Shown here in pieces: positions 1 through 7,768 of a DNA stretch of 46,379 bases. The DNA is taken from the NCBI GenBank assembly GCA_964539415.1, contig CAZIID010000002.1, forward strand, positions 1-46,379, read 5' to 3'. The translations under genes and the position numbers were made by a program. This DNA is from CAYQFQ01 sp964539415 (GTDB lineage: Bacteria; Patescibacteriota; Minisyncoccia; Phycocordibacterales; GWA1-40-21). Within the stretch, counting starts at the first letter, position 1, and each line of letters opens with the position of its first letter. The notes beneath the pieces are model-generated. The model was not told where the DNA came from, did no database searches, and saw nothing but the letters and a program-made list of their open reading frames with translations.

Positions 1-2
1 AG

Positions 3-167
3 GATTTAAAGGCCTTTATAGGGCCAATAAGGGCTAAAAGAGAGTCTTTAGCCAAGGATTTAGACTCTGTGATGGATTTACTTAAAGAAAACGGAAGAAG
101 GGTATATGAGAGAGTCGAAAAGAAGATGACTGATGTGAGAGAGAAAGTTGGTGTAGCAATTTATTAG
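3..167 (+). CDS. trpS: Tryptophanyl-tRNA synthetase, C-terminal end (partial)
   Basis: This is the last 54 codons of a gene that enters from outside the window and stops with TAG at 165-167. The peptide includes AFIGPIRAKRES, then VMDLLKENGRRVYERV, and ends VREKVGVAIY. This matches the helical C-terminus of bacterial TrpRS, where an IRxRxxxL segment is followed by a helix and a final VxExxGxxx stretch. TrpRS charges tRNA-Trp in the cytoplasm. The catalytic HIGH and KMSKS motifs would lie upstream and cannot be checked. A T-box leader follows directly. The assignment rests on C-terminal similarity only; another class I synthetase is less likely. Confidence 0.6.
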   Translation, partial: DLKAFIGPIRAKRESLAKDLDSVMDLLKENGRRVYERVEKKMTDVREKVGVAIY

Positions 168-182
168 ATTTTGTTGTACTAT

Positions 183-345
183 AGTTGGGTAAGCGATGAA
201 GCTGAAAACACAGCTGAGCTTGGGGAAGAAATGGAAATCGTCCAAACTAGAACCCCTTAAATAAGTTATAAAGTGAGGTGGTACCGCGCGAGAGCGCCCT
301 CGCAAAGATCAAAGATTTTTTTGATTTTTGCGAGGGCGTTTTTTT
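183..345 (+). promoter_or_regulatory. T-box riboswitch leader
   Basis: The region holds the T-box signature AGGTGGTACCGCG (276-288). It folds as a textbook antiterminator: GAGG (275-278), a 7-nt bulge UGGUACC (279-285), GCGC (286-289), loop gaga, GCGC (294-297), CCUC (298-301). The competing terminator reuses the 3' side (295-338). Upstream are a small hairpin (200-215) and a larger stem GGGG/CCCC (222-225 with 253-256) enclosing UGGA/UCCA, which may be a short stem I with a specifier loop. The bulge UGGU would pair with a tRNA ending ACCA, so a discriminator A is expected. The cognate amino acid is not certain. T-boxes sense uncharged tRNA and normally control aminoacyl-tRNA synthetase or amino-acid uptake genes. 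Confidence 0.85.
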
Positions 346-348
346 GTT
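295..348 (+). terminator. Terminator arm of the T-box
   Basis: A 12-bp perfect stem (295-306 with 327-338, CGCCCTCGCAAA / TTTGCGAGGGCG) extends into a weaker GATCAAA/TTTGATT helix and is followed by a run of T from 339. It is mutually exclusive with the antiterminator because both use 295-301. Confidence 0.85.
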
Positions 349-358
349 TTTTTAATAT

Positions 359-525
359 CGTCTTTGCGAGTGAGCAATTGGGGTGGGACCCAATGTGCAA
401 GACTCATTGAGGACTTTTGTATTCAAAAGGTCCAATGAGTGGACAGTCCCTGTAAGGGAGGTACTCCGACGTGGCAATCTATCTTAAGACTGGATTGCTT
501 CGTCGCTTCGCTCCTCGCAAAGACG
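359..525. repeat. MITE/REP-like palindromic repeat, full copy
   Basis: The element is bounded by perfect 12-bp inverted repeats CGTCTTTGCGAG (359-370) and CTCGCAAAGACG (514-525). Inside are further palindromes: ATTGGG/CCCAAT near 376-394 and ACTCATTG/CAATGAGT (402-409, 433-440). The right arm carries GGATTGCTTCGTCGCTTCG, a string recurring in repeats at 12.9 and 31.1 kb. No transposase is encoded, so it would need to be moved in trans. It separates the T-box from the next gene. Confidence 0.8.
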
Positions 526-553
526 GAGAAAAAGTAAAACATAATTAAGACAA

Positions 554-1144
554 ATGAAAATAATTGAACATTTTCCAAATTTAATACAAACATTACATTA
601 CGATTGTGGGGCAACAGCACTCTTAAGTATTTTTGTTCATTTTGGTGAATATGCAGATGTTAAAGACCTAAAACGAGAATCTCAAACAAGAAAATCTGGA
701 ACAACTCCTGAAAGATTGGTAGAGGTTTGCTTAAAACATGGAATACAGGCTAAATTTTCTGAGAATATGACAATTAGTGATCTTGAAAAAAGAGTTAACG
801 AAGATCTTCCCGTCCTTATCTCAATCCAAATTAAGAGAAAGCCATTTAAAGATATAAATAATATTTGGAGTAAGGGTCATTTTCTCGTGGTTATAGGATA
901 TGATGATGAAAATTTTTACTTTGCTGATCCTAAATTTCCTTTTATAACTTTTCTTAAGCGACAAGAATTAGATGAGAGGTGGCATGACAGTGATAATTAT
1001 CCAAACATGGTCAAAATTAGAAGACGTCACTATGGAATTACTTTTGATCCTCCCAATAATTGGAAAGCGAATAACGGTCCAAAACATTTGATAGATACAT
1101 TAGAAACAATGATGAAGAAATATAAATTATCATTAAAAAAATAA
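554..1144 (+). CDS. C39-like cysteine peptidase family protein
   Basis: A 196-aa soluble protein with the peptidase C39-like fold signature. The segment HYDCGATALLSIFVHFG carries the likely nucleophile Cys18 with Gln12 just upstream, KGHFLVVIGYD carries His109, and FYFADP supplies Asp125. C39 peptidases cut double-glycine leaders, usually as the N-terminal domain of a bacteriocin exporter. Here there is no membrane or ABC part and no signal peptide, so the substrate is unknown and it may be a relative with another role. Its stop is one base before the aspS start, so the two are probably co-transcribed. CATAAT at 540-545 sits 8 nt before the ATG, which fits a leaderless start. Confidence 0.7.
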   Translation: MKIIEHFPNLIQTLHYDCGATALLSIFVHFGEYADVKDLKRESQTRKSGTTPERLVEVCLKHGIQAKFSENMTISDLEKRVNEDLPVLISIQIKRKPFKDINNIWSKGHFLVVIGYDDENFYFADPKFPFITFLKRQELDERWHDSDNYPNMVKIRRRHYGITFDPPNNWKANNGPKHLIDTLETMMKKYKLSLKK

Positions 1145-1145
1145 C

Positions 1146-2540
1146 ATGAGAACATACATAAAAGAATTAGCGACAAAAGTTGGAGAAGAAGTAACAATTC
1201 AGGGTTGGATAGACGTTAGACGTGATCATGGAAAGCTTATTTTCATAGATCTGCGTGATATGTCTGGAAAAGTTCAGATGGTAGCTTTGCCAAACCATAC
1301 AGAAGCACATACACTTGCAAGCACCGTTCGACCAGAATGGGTTGTTGAGGTTAGTGGAAAGGTAAACGCAAGACCAGAAAGAATGGTAAATAAAGATGAA
1401 GCAAATGGTGCTGTTGAAATTGAAATGCTTTCAATGAAAGTGTTAAACGAAGCAAGTGTTCCTCCGTTTGATGTAAGAAGCGATGGAATTGAGATTGGTG
1501 AAGATGCAAGACTTAAATACAGGTATCTAGATTTAAGAAGACCGAGAATGCAGAAAAATATTAGAAATAGAAGCAAGGTTGTGACAATGGTTAGAAATAT
1601 TTTAACTCAAGACGGTTTTACTGAAATTGAAACTCCAAGCTTGACCATAGCAACAGCCGAAGGTTCTCGTGACTTCATCGTACCATCAAGACTTGAACCA
1701 GGAAGCTTTTATGCTCTTCCACAATCACCTCAGCAATACAAACAGCTTCTTATGGCTGCAGGTTTTGAAAAATATTTCCAATTCGCAAGATGTTTCCGAG
1801 ATGAAGATTCAAGAGGTGATAGGCAACCAGAATTTACTCAAATGGACCTAGAAATGAGCTTTGCGTCTGAAGAAGACGTAATGGCTGTAAACGAAAAAGC
1901 GATTATTGAAGTTGTAACAAAACTTTACCCACACAAAAAAATTCAGCAAATTCCTTTTCCAAAAATCCCTTATAAAGTTGCAATGGAAAAATATGGAACT
2001 GACAAACCAGATATAAGAGAAGATAAAAATGATAAAGATCTTTTGGCTTTTGCTTGGATTGTTGATTTTCCAATGTTTGAAAAAGGTGATGATGGTAAGT
2101 GGACTTTCACACACAATCCATTTTCAGGATGTAAAGCAGAATCTTTTGAGAACTTAATGAACAAAACAAATATAGAAACAATAATGGCATCTCAGTATGA
2201 TATTGCACTTAACGGCTATGAAATGGGTGGTGGTTCTGTCCGAAACCACAGACCAGAAGCTTTGAAAAAGGTTTTGGAAATCATGGAATATGATGAAGAA
2301 AAGATAAATAGAGAATACGGACACATGCTTAGTGCCTTAGGTTCTGGAACTCCTCCGCACGGTGGTATTGCTTGGGGTCTTGATAGGTTTATAATGATAC
2401 TTGAGAACGAACCAAACATCAGAGAGGTTATTGCTTTTGCAAAAACAGGTGAAGGCAAGGACTTGATGATGGGCGCTCCTGGAAAGATATCAGCGGAGCA
2501 ATTGAGAGATTTGAGAATTGAGTTGAAGCTAAAAAAATAA
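1146..2540 (+). CDS. aspS: Aspartyl-tRNA synthetase lacking the GAD domain
   Basis: A 464-aa class II synthetase that charges tRNA-Asp (or tRNA-Asp plus tRNA-Asn if non-discriminating). An N-terminal OB-fold (VTIQGWIDVRRDHGKLIFIDL) is followed by the bacterial-style flipping-loop region YALPQSPQQYKQLLM, motif 2 FRDEDSRGDRQPEFTQ near residues 216-232 and motif 3 GLDRFIMIL near 411. Bacterial AspRS is normally about 580-600 aa with a GAD insertion between motifs 2 and 3. Here YGTDKPDIRED runs straight into LLAFAWIVDFPMF, so that domain is absent although the catalytic core is bacterial in type. It follows the C39-like gene with one base between them. Confidence 0.96.
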   Translation: MRTYIKELATKVGEEVTIQGWIDVRRDHGKLIFIDLRDMSGKVQMVALPNHTEAHTLASTVRPEWVVEVSGKVNARPERMVNKDEANGAVEIEMLSMKVLNEASVPPFDVRSDGIEIGEDARLKYRYLDLRRPRMQKNIRNRSKVVTMVRNILTQDGFTEIETPSLTIATAEGSRDFIVPSRLEPGSFYALPQSPQQYKQLLMAAGFEKYFQFARCFRDEDSRGDRQPEFTQMDLEMSFASEEDVMAVNEKAIIEVVTKLYPHKKIQQIPFPKIPYKVAMEKYGTDKPDIREDKNDKDLLAFAWIVDFPMFEKGDDGKWTFTHNPFSGCKAESFENLMNKTNIETIMASQYDIALNGYEMGGGSVRNHRPEALKKVLEIMEYDEEKINREYGHMLSALGSGTPPHGGIAWGLDRFIMILENEPNIREVIAFAKTGEGKDLMMGAPGKISAEQLRDLRIELKLKK

Positions 2541-2612
2541 ATATTTTCTTATGAAGTTAAAAGTTAAAATAGTGCACGGTCGTAAATTATTATTCCATTG
2601 TTAAATATAAAA

Positions 2613-2991
2613 ATGATTAATGAAGATTGTATATTTTGTAAAATAGCAAAAGGAGAAATACCTTGCGTAAAAATATGGGAAGATGAAAAACATCTAGCAT
2701 TTCTTGATCTTAATCCAANNNNNNNNNNNNNNNNNNNNNNNNNNNNNNNNNNNNNNNNNNNNNNNNNNNNNNNNNNNNNNNNNNNNNNNNNNNNNNNNNN
2801 NNNNNNNNNNNNNNNNNNTTCACATTAAACTTTATCCAATACACGGACTCAACGAAAAGTTTGTGGAAACATGGGCAAATGATAAAATATATTTTGATAA
2901 ATACACTGGATATATTTCTACACAACTTGGTCCAGAAGCTTCTGCTGAAAAAAGAAAAGAAGTTGCAGAAAAAATATTGAAAAATCAGTAA
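2613..2991 (+). CDS. HIT-family protein, interrupted by an assembly gap
   Basis: The N-terminal half MINEDCIFCKIAKGEIP followed by IWEDEKHLAFLDLNP is characteristic of histidine-triad (HIT) nucleotide hydrolases/transferases. The C-terminal half HIKLYPIHGLNEKF resumes at the end of the triad. The central part lies under the 100 N and the two halves are in different reading frames, so the placeholder length is not the true one. About 92 residues are visible, and roughly 45 more are expected for the family. I chose ATG 2613 over TTG 2598 because TGtTAAATA (2599-2607) makes a plausible extended -10 five bases upstream and the family begins with an (x)CIFCKI block. Confidence 0.85.
2719..2818. 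other. Assembly gap (100 N)
   Basis: Exactly 100 undetermined bases, the conventional placeholder for a scaffold gap of unknown size. It falls inside the HIT gene and breaks its frame artificially. Confidence 0.99.
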
Positions 2992-3014
2992 ATGTGATAA
3001 AATTATTGGAATAA

Positions 3015-3755
3015 ATGGAAACAGAAGCAAAAAAAGTATGTTACCTAGTTAAAACGGAAAGTTTTGAGGGTCCACTAGACCTTCTGCTTTCTCTTATAGA
3101 AAAAAGAAAGATGCTCATAAACGATGTTTCTCTTTCTAAGGTAGCAGATGACTATATTTGTTTCTTACAAAATAAAGAAATTTTTCCGATAAAAGATACT
3201 TCCGACTTTCTTGTTATTGCTTCAACTCTTCTATTAATTAAATCAAAATCTCTATTACCAGGCCTTCATATTACAGAGGAAGAAAAATCCGACATCCATG
3301 ATTTGGAATTAAAACTAAAAATTTATAAAAGAATTAAAGAACTTAGTATTGCCATAAAAGAAAAATTTGGTAAGGAAATAATATATTTTCCAGAACAGAG
3401 AAAGTTTGAACCAGTATTTTCTCCGGACGTTAGTATGAACAAAGAAAGCTTACTGAGTGCAATTTTTGAATCTATTAAAAATTTGCCGAAGGAAGAAAAG
3501 AAGCCAAAAGTTAAAATTCAAAAGACAATTAGCCTTGAGGAGATGATAGGTAATCTAACAGAAAGAGTAAAAAGTAGCTTGAAAATGAGTTTTAAAGAGT
3601 TTGCTGGTATGGGCAAAGTTGATAGAGTAAACGTGATTGTAAGTTTTCTTGCAATGCTTGAACTTGTAAAACAAGGTATAATAGACGCAACACAGAATGA
3701 CAAGTATGGTGATATCCAAATGGAAACAAAAGACGTTGGTGTGCCAAGTTACTGA
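3015..3755 (+). CDS. scpA: Segregation and condensation protein A
   Basis: A 246-aa kleisin that bridges the SMC ATPase heads in the bacterial condensin complex, working with ScpB on the nucleoid. The N-terminus FEGPLDLLLSLIEKRKMLIND followed by DFLVIASTLLLIKSKSLLPG is the family hallmark. The C-terminal winged-helix part (VNVIVSFLAMLELVKQGII) contacts the SMC head. Length is normal. scpB follows after 58 nt. TGaTAAAAT at 2995-3003 lies 11 nt before the ATG, giving at most a very short leader. The start could shift a few codons because family homology begins around residue 14. Confidence 0.96.
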   Translation: METEAKKVCYLVKTESFEGPLDLLLSLIEKRKMLINDVSLSKVADDYICFLQNKEIFPIKDTSDFLVIASTLLLIKSKSLLPGLHITEEEKSDIHDLELKLKIYKRIKELSIAIKEKFGKEIIYFPEQRKFEPVFSPDVSMNKESLLSAIFESIKNLPKEEKKPKVKIQKTISLEEMIGNLTERVKSSLKMSFKEFAGMGKVDRVNVIVSFLAMLELVKQGIIDATQNDKYGDIQMETKDVGVPSY

Positions 3756-3813
3756 TATATATTATAACACACTTTTAAATTACAAAGGTTAAACCTTTGT
3801 AAAAAAAATAAAT

Positions 3814-4485
3814 ATGAATCCAGAAGAAAATTCAATTAATAATGAAAGAGATTTATCAAAAGAACTTGAGGCTGTTTTGTTTTGGAAAGGCGAACCAGTA
3901 TCAATAAAAAAACTTTCACAAATTTTAGAAAAGCCTGAAGATGAAATTAATTTGTCTCTCAAAGAGCTAAAGGAAAAAATAGAGAAAAGGGGAGTGAACT
4001 TAATTTGGAAAGATGATGAAGTAACTCTCGGAACTTCAAAAGACACATCTGCATTGATTGAAAAACTAAGAAAAGATGAGCTTATTCGTGATCTTGGAAA
4101 AGCAGGACTTGAAACTTTATCTATCATTATTTATAAAGGTCCAATTTCACGTGCAGAAATTGACTATATCAGGGGAGTGCAATCTACTTTTATTATTAGA
4201 AACTTAATGATTAGAGGCCTTATTGAAAAAATCTCCAATCCTACAGATCAGCGATCTTTTCTTTATAGACCAACTTTTGACCTATTATCTTTCTTGGGTG
4301 TTACAAAAATAGAAGAAATGCCTGAATTTTTGAAAGTAAAAGAAGAATTTGAAAGCTACAAAAACAATCAGGAACCAGAAAATCAAAAAGAAGAAGCAAA
4401 CCCCCAAGAACAAATTATGCCCGAAGAACAACCAGAAGAAATAGAAGGAAATGAAGAAAAACCAGAAAAAGACTTGACGGAATAG
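3814..4485 (+). CDS. scpB: Segregation and condensation protein B
   Basis: A 223-aa partner of ScpA in the SMC condensin complex. Two winged-helix domains are visible: LEAVLFWKGEPVSIKKLSQIL near residues 12-35, and LSIIIYKGPISRAEIDYIRGVQS with IIRNLMIRGLIEKI near 105-145, the most conserved ScpB segment. An acidic, low-complexity tail rich in Glu/Pro/Gln (about residues 185-223) is probably disordered. The 58 bases after scpA contain a short palindrome (3781-3801) and no clear ribosome binding site. The DD-carboxypeptidase gene starts 23 nt downstream, so the genes may share a transcript. Confidence 0.96.
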   Translation: MNPEENSINNERDLSKELEAVLFWKGEPVSIKKLSQILEKPEDEINLSLKELKEKIEKRGVNLIWKDDEVTLGTSKDTSALIEKLRKDELIRDLGKAGLETLSIIIYKGPISRAEIDYIRGVQSTFIIRNLMIRGLIEKISNPTDQRSFLYRPTFDLLSFLGVTKIEEMPEFLKVKEEFESYKNNQEPENQKEEANPQEQIMPEEQPEEIEGNEEKPEKDLTE

Positions 4486-4508
4486 GAAAAAAAAAGGAAA
4501 ATACGACT

Positions 4509-5471
4509 ATGAATCGTATTTTTTCTTTTTTAAAGGAAAAAAGGGTTGAGTGTATTTTGACGCTTGTAGGCGTCATTTTGATGTTGATACTTATTTTATT
4601 ATATAAAGACCCTACTCCTATTAAAAAGATAGAAATACAAAAAATAAATAACTCAAAAACCTCTATACAGAGACGTGAAAAAATATCTAAAAATTTATCA
4701 GAAAACATAGAAGCAAAATCATTTTATGTTTTAGATATGAATACCAGCAAAATGATTTTTGCAAAAAATGAAAATGAAAAAATGCCTTTGGCATCACTTA
4801 CCAAACTAATGTCTTCTCTGGTTATTTCAGAAAACCTACCATCTTTTACTTCTATTCCAATTACAAAAGACTCTCTTTCGATTCAAGGTGATAACGGTCT
4901 ATATTTAAATGAGGACTGGAAATTAAAAGATTTGATGGATTTTAGTTTGATTACTTCTTCAAACGACGGAATGTTTGCATTAGCATCTGTATTGAATGCT
5001 TTTGAATCAACCGACAATAAAAATACAGTAATTTTAATGAACCAAAAAGCAAAAGAATTAAATCTATCAAATACTGAATTTTTTAATGAAACTGGCTTGG
5101 ATTTAGATAGTGGTGGAAGTGGAGGTTTTTCGTCTTCAAAAGATACAGCAAACTTAATCTCTTATATATTAAAAAATAATATGAGTTTGTTATCGGCTAC
5201 CGCTGCGCCAGAATCCAAAATAACTTCAGAAAGCAACATCGTTCACGTCGCAAAAAATACCAATCAACTTTCAGAAAAAATACCGTCACTTATCGCTTCA
5301 AAAACTGGTTTTACAGATCTTGCCGGGGGAAATTTGGCAATCTCCTTTGAAGTTGGTCCATCAAAACCTGTAATAGCTGTGATAATGGGATCAAGTATTG
5401 ATGGAAGATTTACAGATATGGAAAAAGTTGTAAATTCAACCTTACAATATTATTCAAATTTAGATTTATAA
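4509..5471 (+). CDS. D-alanyl-D-alanine carboxypeptidase, S11 family
   Basis: A 320-aa penicillin-binding-protein type peptidase that trims the terminal D-Ala from peptidoglycan stem peptides outside the membrane. One N-terminal transmembrane segment (about residues 15-32) is followed by the three active-site motifs: SLTK (Ser96 and Lys99), SSN (150-152) and KTG (265-267). The residues after KTG, FTDLAGGNLA, are typical of S11. It lacks the long C-terminal domain of DacA-type enzymes, so it is a minimal, membrane-anchored form. It lies directly before mraY in a wall-synthesis cluster. Confidence 0.93.
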   Translation: MNRIFSFLKEKRVECILTLVGVILMLILILLYKDPTPIKKIEIQKINNSKTSIQRREKISKNLSENIEAKSFYVLDMNTSKMIFAKNENEKMPLASLTKLMSSLVISENLPSFTSIPITKDSLSIQGDNGLYLNEDWKLKDLMDFSLITSSNDGMFALASVLNAFESTDNKNTVILMNQKAKELNLSNTEFFNETGLDLDSGGSGGFSSSKDTANLISYILKNNMSLLSATAAPESKITSESNIVHVAKNTNQLSEKIPSLIASKTGFTDLAGGNLAISFEVGPSKPVIAVIMGSSIDGRFTDMEKVVNSTLQYYSNLDL

Positions 5472-5484
5472 AAATATATTTTTT

Positions 5485-5493
5485 TGCTATAAT
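5485..5493 (+). promoter_or_regulatory. Extended -10 promoter of mraY
   Basis: TGCTATAAT is a perfect extended -10 element. Its last base is 7 nt before ATG 5501, so the transcript should start at or next to the start codon. A clear -35 is not visible, as is common with extended -10 promoters. Confidence 0.75.
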
Positions 5494-5500
5494 AGTGCTT

Positions 5501-6574
5501 ATGGAAATAAATATATTAAAGGTTTTCTTGCCTTCACTTTTTGCATTCATAGTGGGTATAGCTATTACACCAATACTTACAAATTGGCTTTATAAGAATG
5601 AAATGTGGAAGAAGAAAGCCAAGACTGTTTCTACAATAGATGGACAAGGAACTCCGCTTTTTAATAAACTTCATGCAGAGAGGGAAGTCAGCACTCCAAG
5701 ACTTGGTGGCATAGTCATATGGATGTCTGCCCTAATAACAATAATATTCTTTTGGCTTATCGCAAAAATTATTCCTACAGACACAACATCAAAATTTGAT
5801 TTTTTCAGCAGAAGTCAAACATGGATTCCGCTATTCACTCTTATCTCAGGAGCTATCATTGGTGCGGTAGATGACTGGTTTGATATTAAAGGCATCGTCG
5901 GAAGTAATATTTCTGGTGGATTATCACTCAAAAAAAGACTTCTTCTCGTTGGTATTATTTCTTTAATAATTTCTTTATGGTTTTATTTTAAACTCGGAAT
6001 AAGTTCTGTAGATATTCCATGGTTTGGAGAATTAAATATTGGTATCTTTTTTATACCACTTTTTATTTTGGTAACTGTCGGAATATATTCTGGTGGAGTT
6101 ATAGACGGACTCGACGGACTTGCTGGTGGAGTTTTTGCTTCAATGTTTACAGCTTATGCCGGTATCGCTTTTTTTCAAAATCAAATAGATATTGCAGCTT
6201 TTTGTGCTGTTATAGTTGGAGCGATACTTGCATTCCTTTGGTTCAATATTCCTCCTGCTAGATTTTATATGTCAGAGACAGGAAGTATGGCACTCACCAT
6301 AACCCTTGCCGTTATAGCTTTTATGACAGATTCGCTTGGAGAAGGATACGGAGTTTCTGCATTACTCATCATTGCACTTCCTCTTGTTGTTACTTCTCTT
6401 TCCGTTATTATTCAAGTTATTTCAAAAAAGTTTAGAAAGAAAAAAGTATTTTTAATTGCACCTCTCCATCATCATTTTGAAGCAAAAGGCTGGCCGGCAT
6501 ACAAAGTAACTATGAGATATTGGGTTGTATCTCTCGTGTGTGCAATTTTGGGAATGATATTAGCTTTAATGTAA
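5501..6574 (+). CDS. mraY: Phospho-N-acetylmuramoyl-pentapeptide transferase
   Basis: A 357-aa polytopic membrane enzyme that moves phospho-MurNAc-pentapeptide onto undecaprenyl phosphate to form lipid I. Family motifs are present: GAVDDWFDIKG with the Asp pair, IDGLDGLAGG, and APLHHHFEAKGWP near the C-terminus. About ten hydrophobic segments are seen. A GTG at 5495 would add two codons, but it lies within the space between the -10 box and the expected transcript start, so ATG 5501 is preferred. The next gene begins one base after the stop. It is the committed membrane step of wall synthesis, working with MurG and the SEDS protein encoded next to it. Confidence 0.97.
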   Translation: MEINILKVFLPSLFAFIVGIAITPILTNWLYKNEMWKKKAKTVSTIDGQGTPLFNKLHAEREVSTPRLGGIVIWMSALITIIFFWLIAKIIPTDTTSKFDFFSRSQTWIPLFTLISGAIIGAVDDWFDIKGIVGSNISGGLSLKKRLLLVGIISLIISLWFYFKLGISSVDIPWFGELNIGIFFIPLFILVTVGIYSGGVIDGLDGLAGGVFASMFTAYAGIAFFQNQIDIAAFCAVIVGAILAFLWFNIPPARFYMSETGSMALTITLAVIAFMTDSLGEGYGVSALLIIALPLVVTSLSVIIQVISKKFRKKKVFLIAPLHHHFEAKGWPAYKVTMRYWVVSLVCAILGMILALM

Positions 6575-6575
6575 A

Positions 6576-7700
6576 ATGCCTTTTCTCACAAAAAACAAAC
6601 CAATAGACAAAATGCTTTTGACTTCATTCCTTCTACTTTTAATACCCGGTTTTTTTGTGTTTATTTCAGCATCCTTCGGAGTACTGGCAAATGATAGCAA
6701 CAAGTTTAACTCGATGACTTTTAATCATTTGTTTTTTGGACTATTTCTTGGATTAATAGCTTGTATAATACTTTCAAAAATTGATCACAAATTTTTAAGA
6801 AAATATTCTTTTTATTTTTTTCTTTTGTCAGTAATATTCACACTAATGGTTTTTGTCCCTGGAGTTGGCATGACACTAAAAGGCGCAACACGTTGGATAA
6901 ATGTCTTTGGTGTGTCAATACAACCCGTTGAATTTTTAAAAATAGGTTTTTTAATATACTGGGCAGCGTGGCTTGCATATACGAAAGACAAAATACAAAC
7001 ATTTAAATACGGTCTACTACCTTTTATCATAATGATGTCAATTATAGGTTTAGTTTTACTTTTTCAACCAGATTTTGATGCTTTTCTAATTTTTGGTACA
7101 ACAGCACTTTCAATGTTTGTTGTTGCTGGTGCCAAGTGGAAACACATAGGAATGTTGGCTATTATTGCAGTTGTTATTTCTTCAATATTCTTAATGACAA
7201 ACAACTACGCACTTGATAGAGTTAAAACTTTTTTTACAAACACAGCTGACTCACAAAATTCTGGATATCAAATAAATCAATCGACAATAGCGATAGGTTC
7301 GGGACAATTATTTGGTAGAGGTTATGGTCAAGGTATACAAAAGTTCAGATTTTTACCGGAAACTATGAGTGATTCCATCTTTGCAGTTATTGGTGAAGAA
7401 ACGGGTTTTATTGGAAGCCTATTGATTATAGTTTTTTTCTTATTCTTTTTGTTTTCTGGAATACGAATTTCAAGGCAATCCGCAGATTCTTTTGGTGGAC
7501 TTTTGGCATTTGGAATTGTTATACTGATATTAACCCAGTCTTTTTTGAATATTGGGTCAATGCTCGGCGTTGTACCACTTGCCGGAACACCTCTTGTTTT
7601 CTTTAGTCACGGAGGAACAGCTATGATGTCTTCACTTATAATGATCGGGATACTACTCAGTATTTCAAGACACAAAACAACAGGTATCCGCATTGAATAA
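6576..7700 (+). CDS. ftsW: SEDS peptidoglycan glycosyltransferase (FtsW/RodA)
   Basis: A 374-aa polytopic protein of the SEDS family, which polymerises lipid II into glycan strands together with a class B PBP. Visible landmarks are GATRWINVFGVSIQPVEFLK, the FQPDFDAF segment, the extracellular loop before RFLPETMSDSIFAVIGEETG, and PLAGTPLVFFSHGGTAM near the end. These are the canonical SEDS blocks. RodA is the alternative; the position between mraY and murG favours a division (ftsW) role. It starts one base after the mraY stop with no separate promoter, so it is probably translated from the same message. Confidence 0.94.
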   Translation: MPFLTKNKPIDKMLLTSFLLLLIPGFFVFISASFGVLANDSNKFNSMTFNHLFFGLFLGLIACIILSKIDHKFLRKYSFYFFLLSVIFTLMVFVPGVGMTLKGATRWINVFGVSIQPVEFLKIGFLIYWAAWLAYTKDKIQTFKYGLLPFIIMMSIIGLVLLFQPDFDAFLIFGTTALSMFVVAGAKWKHIGMLAIIAVVISSIFLMTNNYALDRVKTFFTNTADSQNSGYQINQSTIAIGSGQLFGRGYGQGIQKFRFLPETMSDSIFAVIGEETGFIGSLLIIVFFLFFLFSGIRISRQSADSFGGLLAFGIVILILTQSFLNIGSMLGVVPLAGTPLVFFSHGGTAMMSSLIMIGILLSISRHKTTGIRIE

Positions 7701-7768
7701 CTAACAAAATATTTTATAAGCTTTAAAAAAATAAACCTAAAACAATACAAATTGTTCGGACAACAAAT

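Noticed and set aside
423..620. 65-codon minus-strand frame containing EATKQSS
   Set aside because: The peptide is a translation of the palindromic repeat, a common false annotation.
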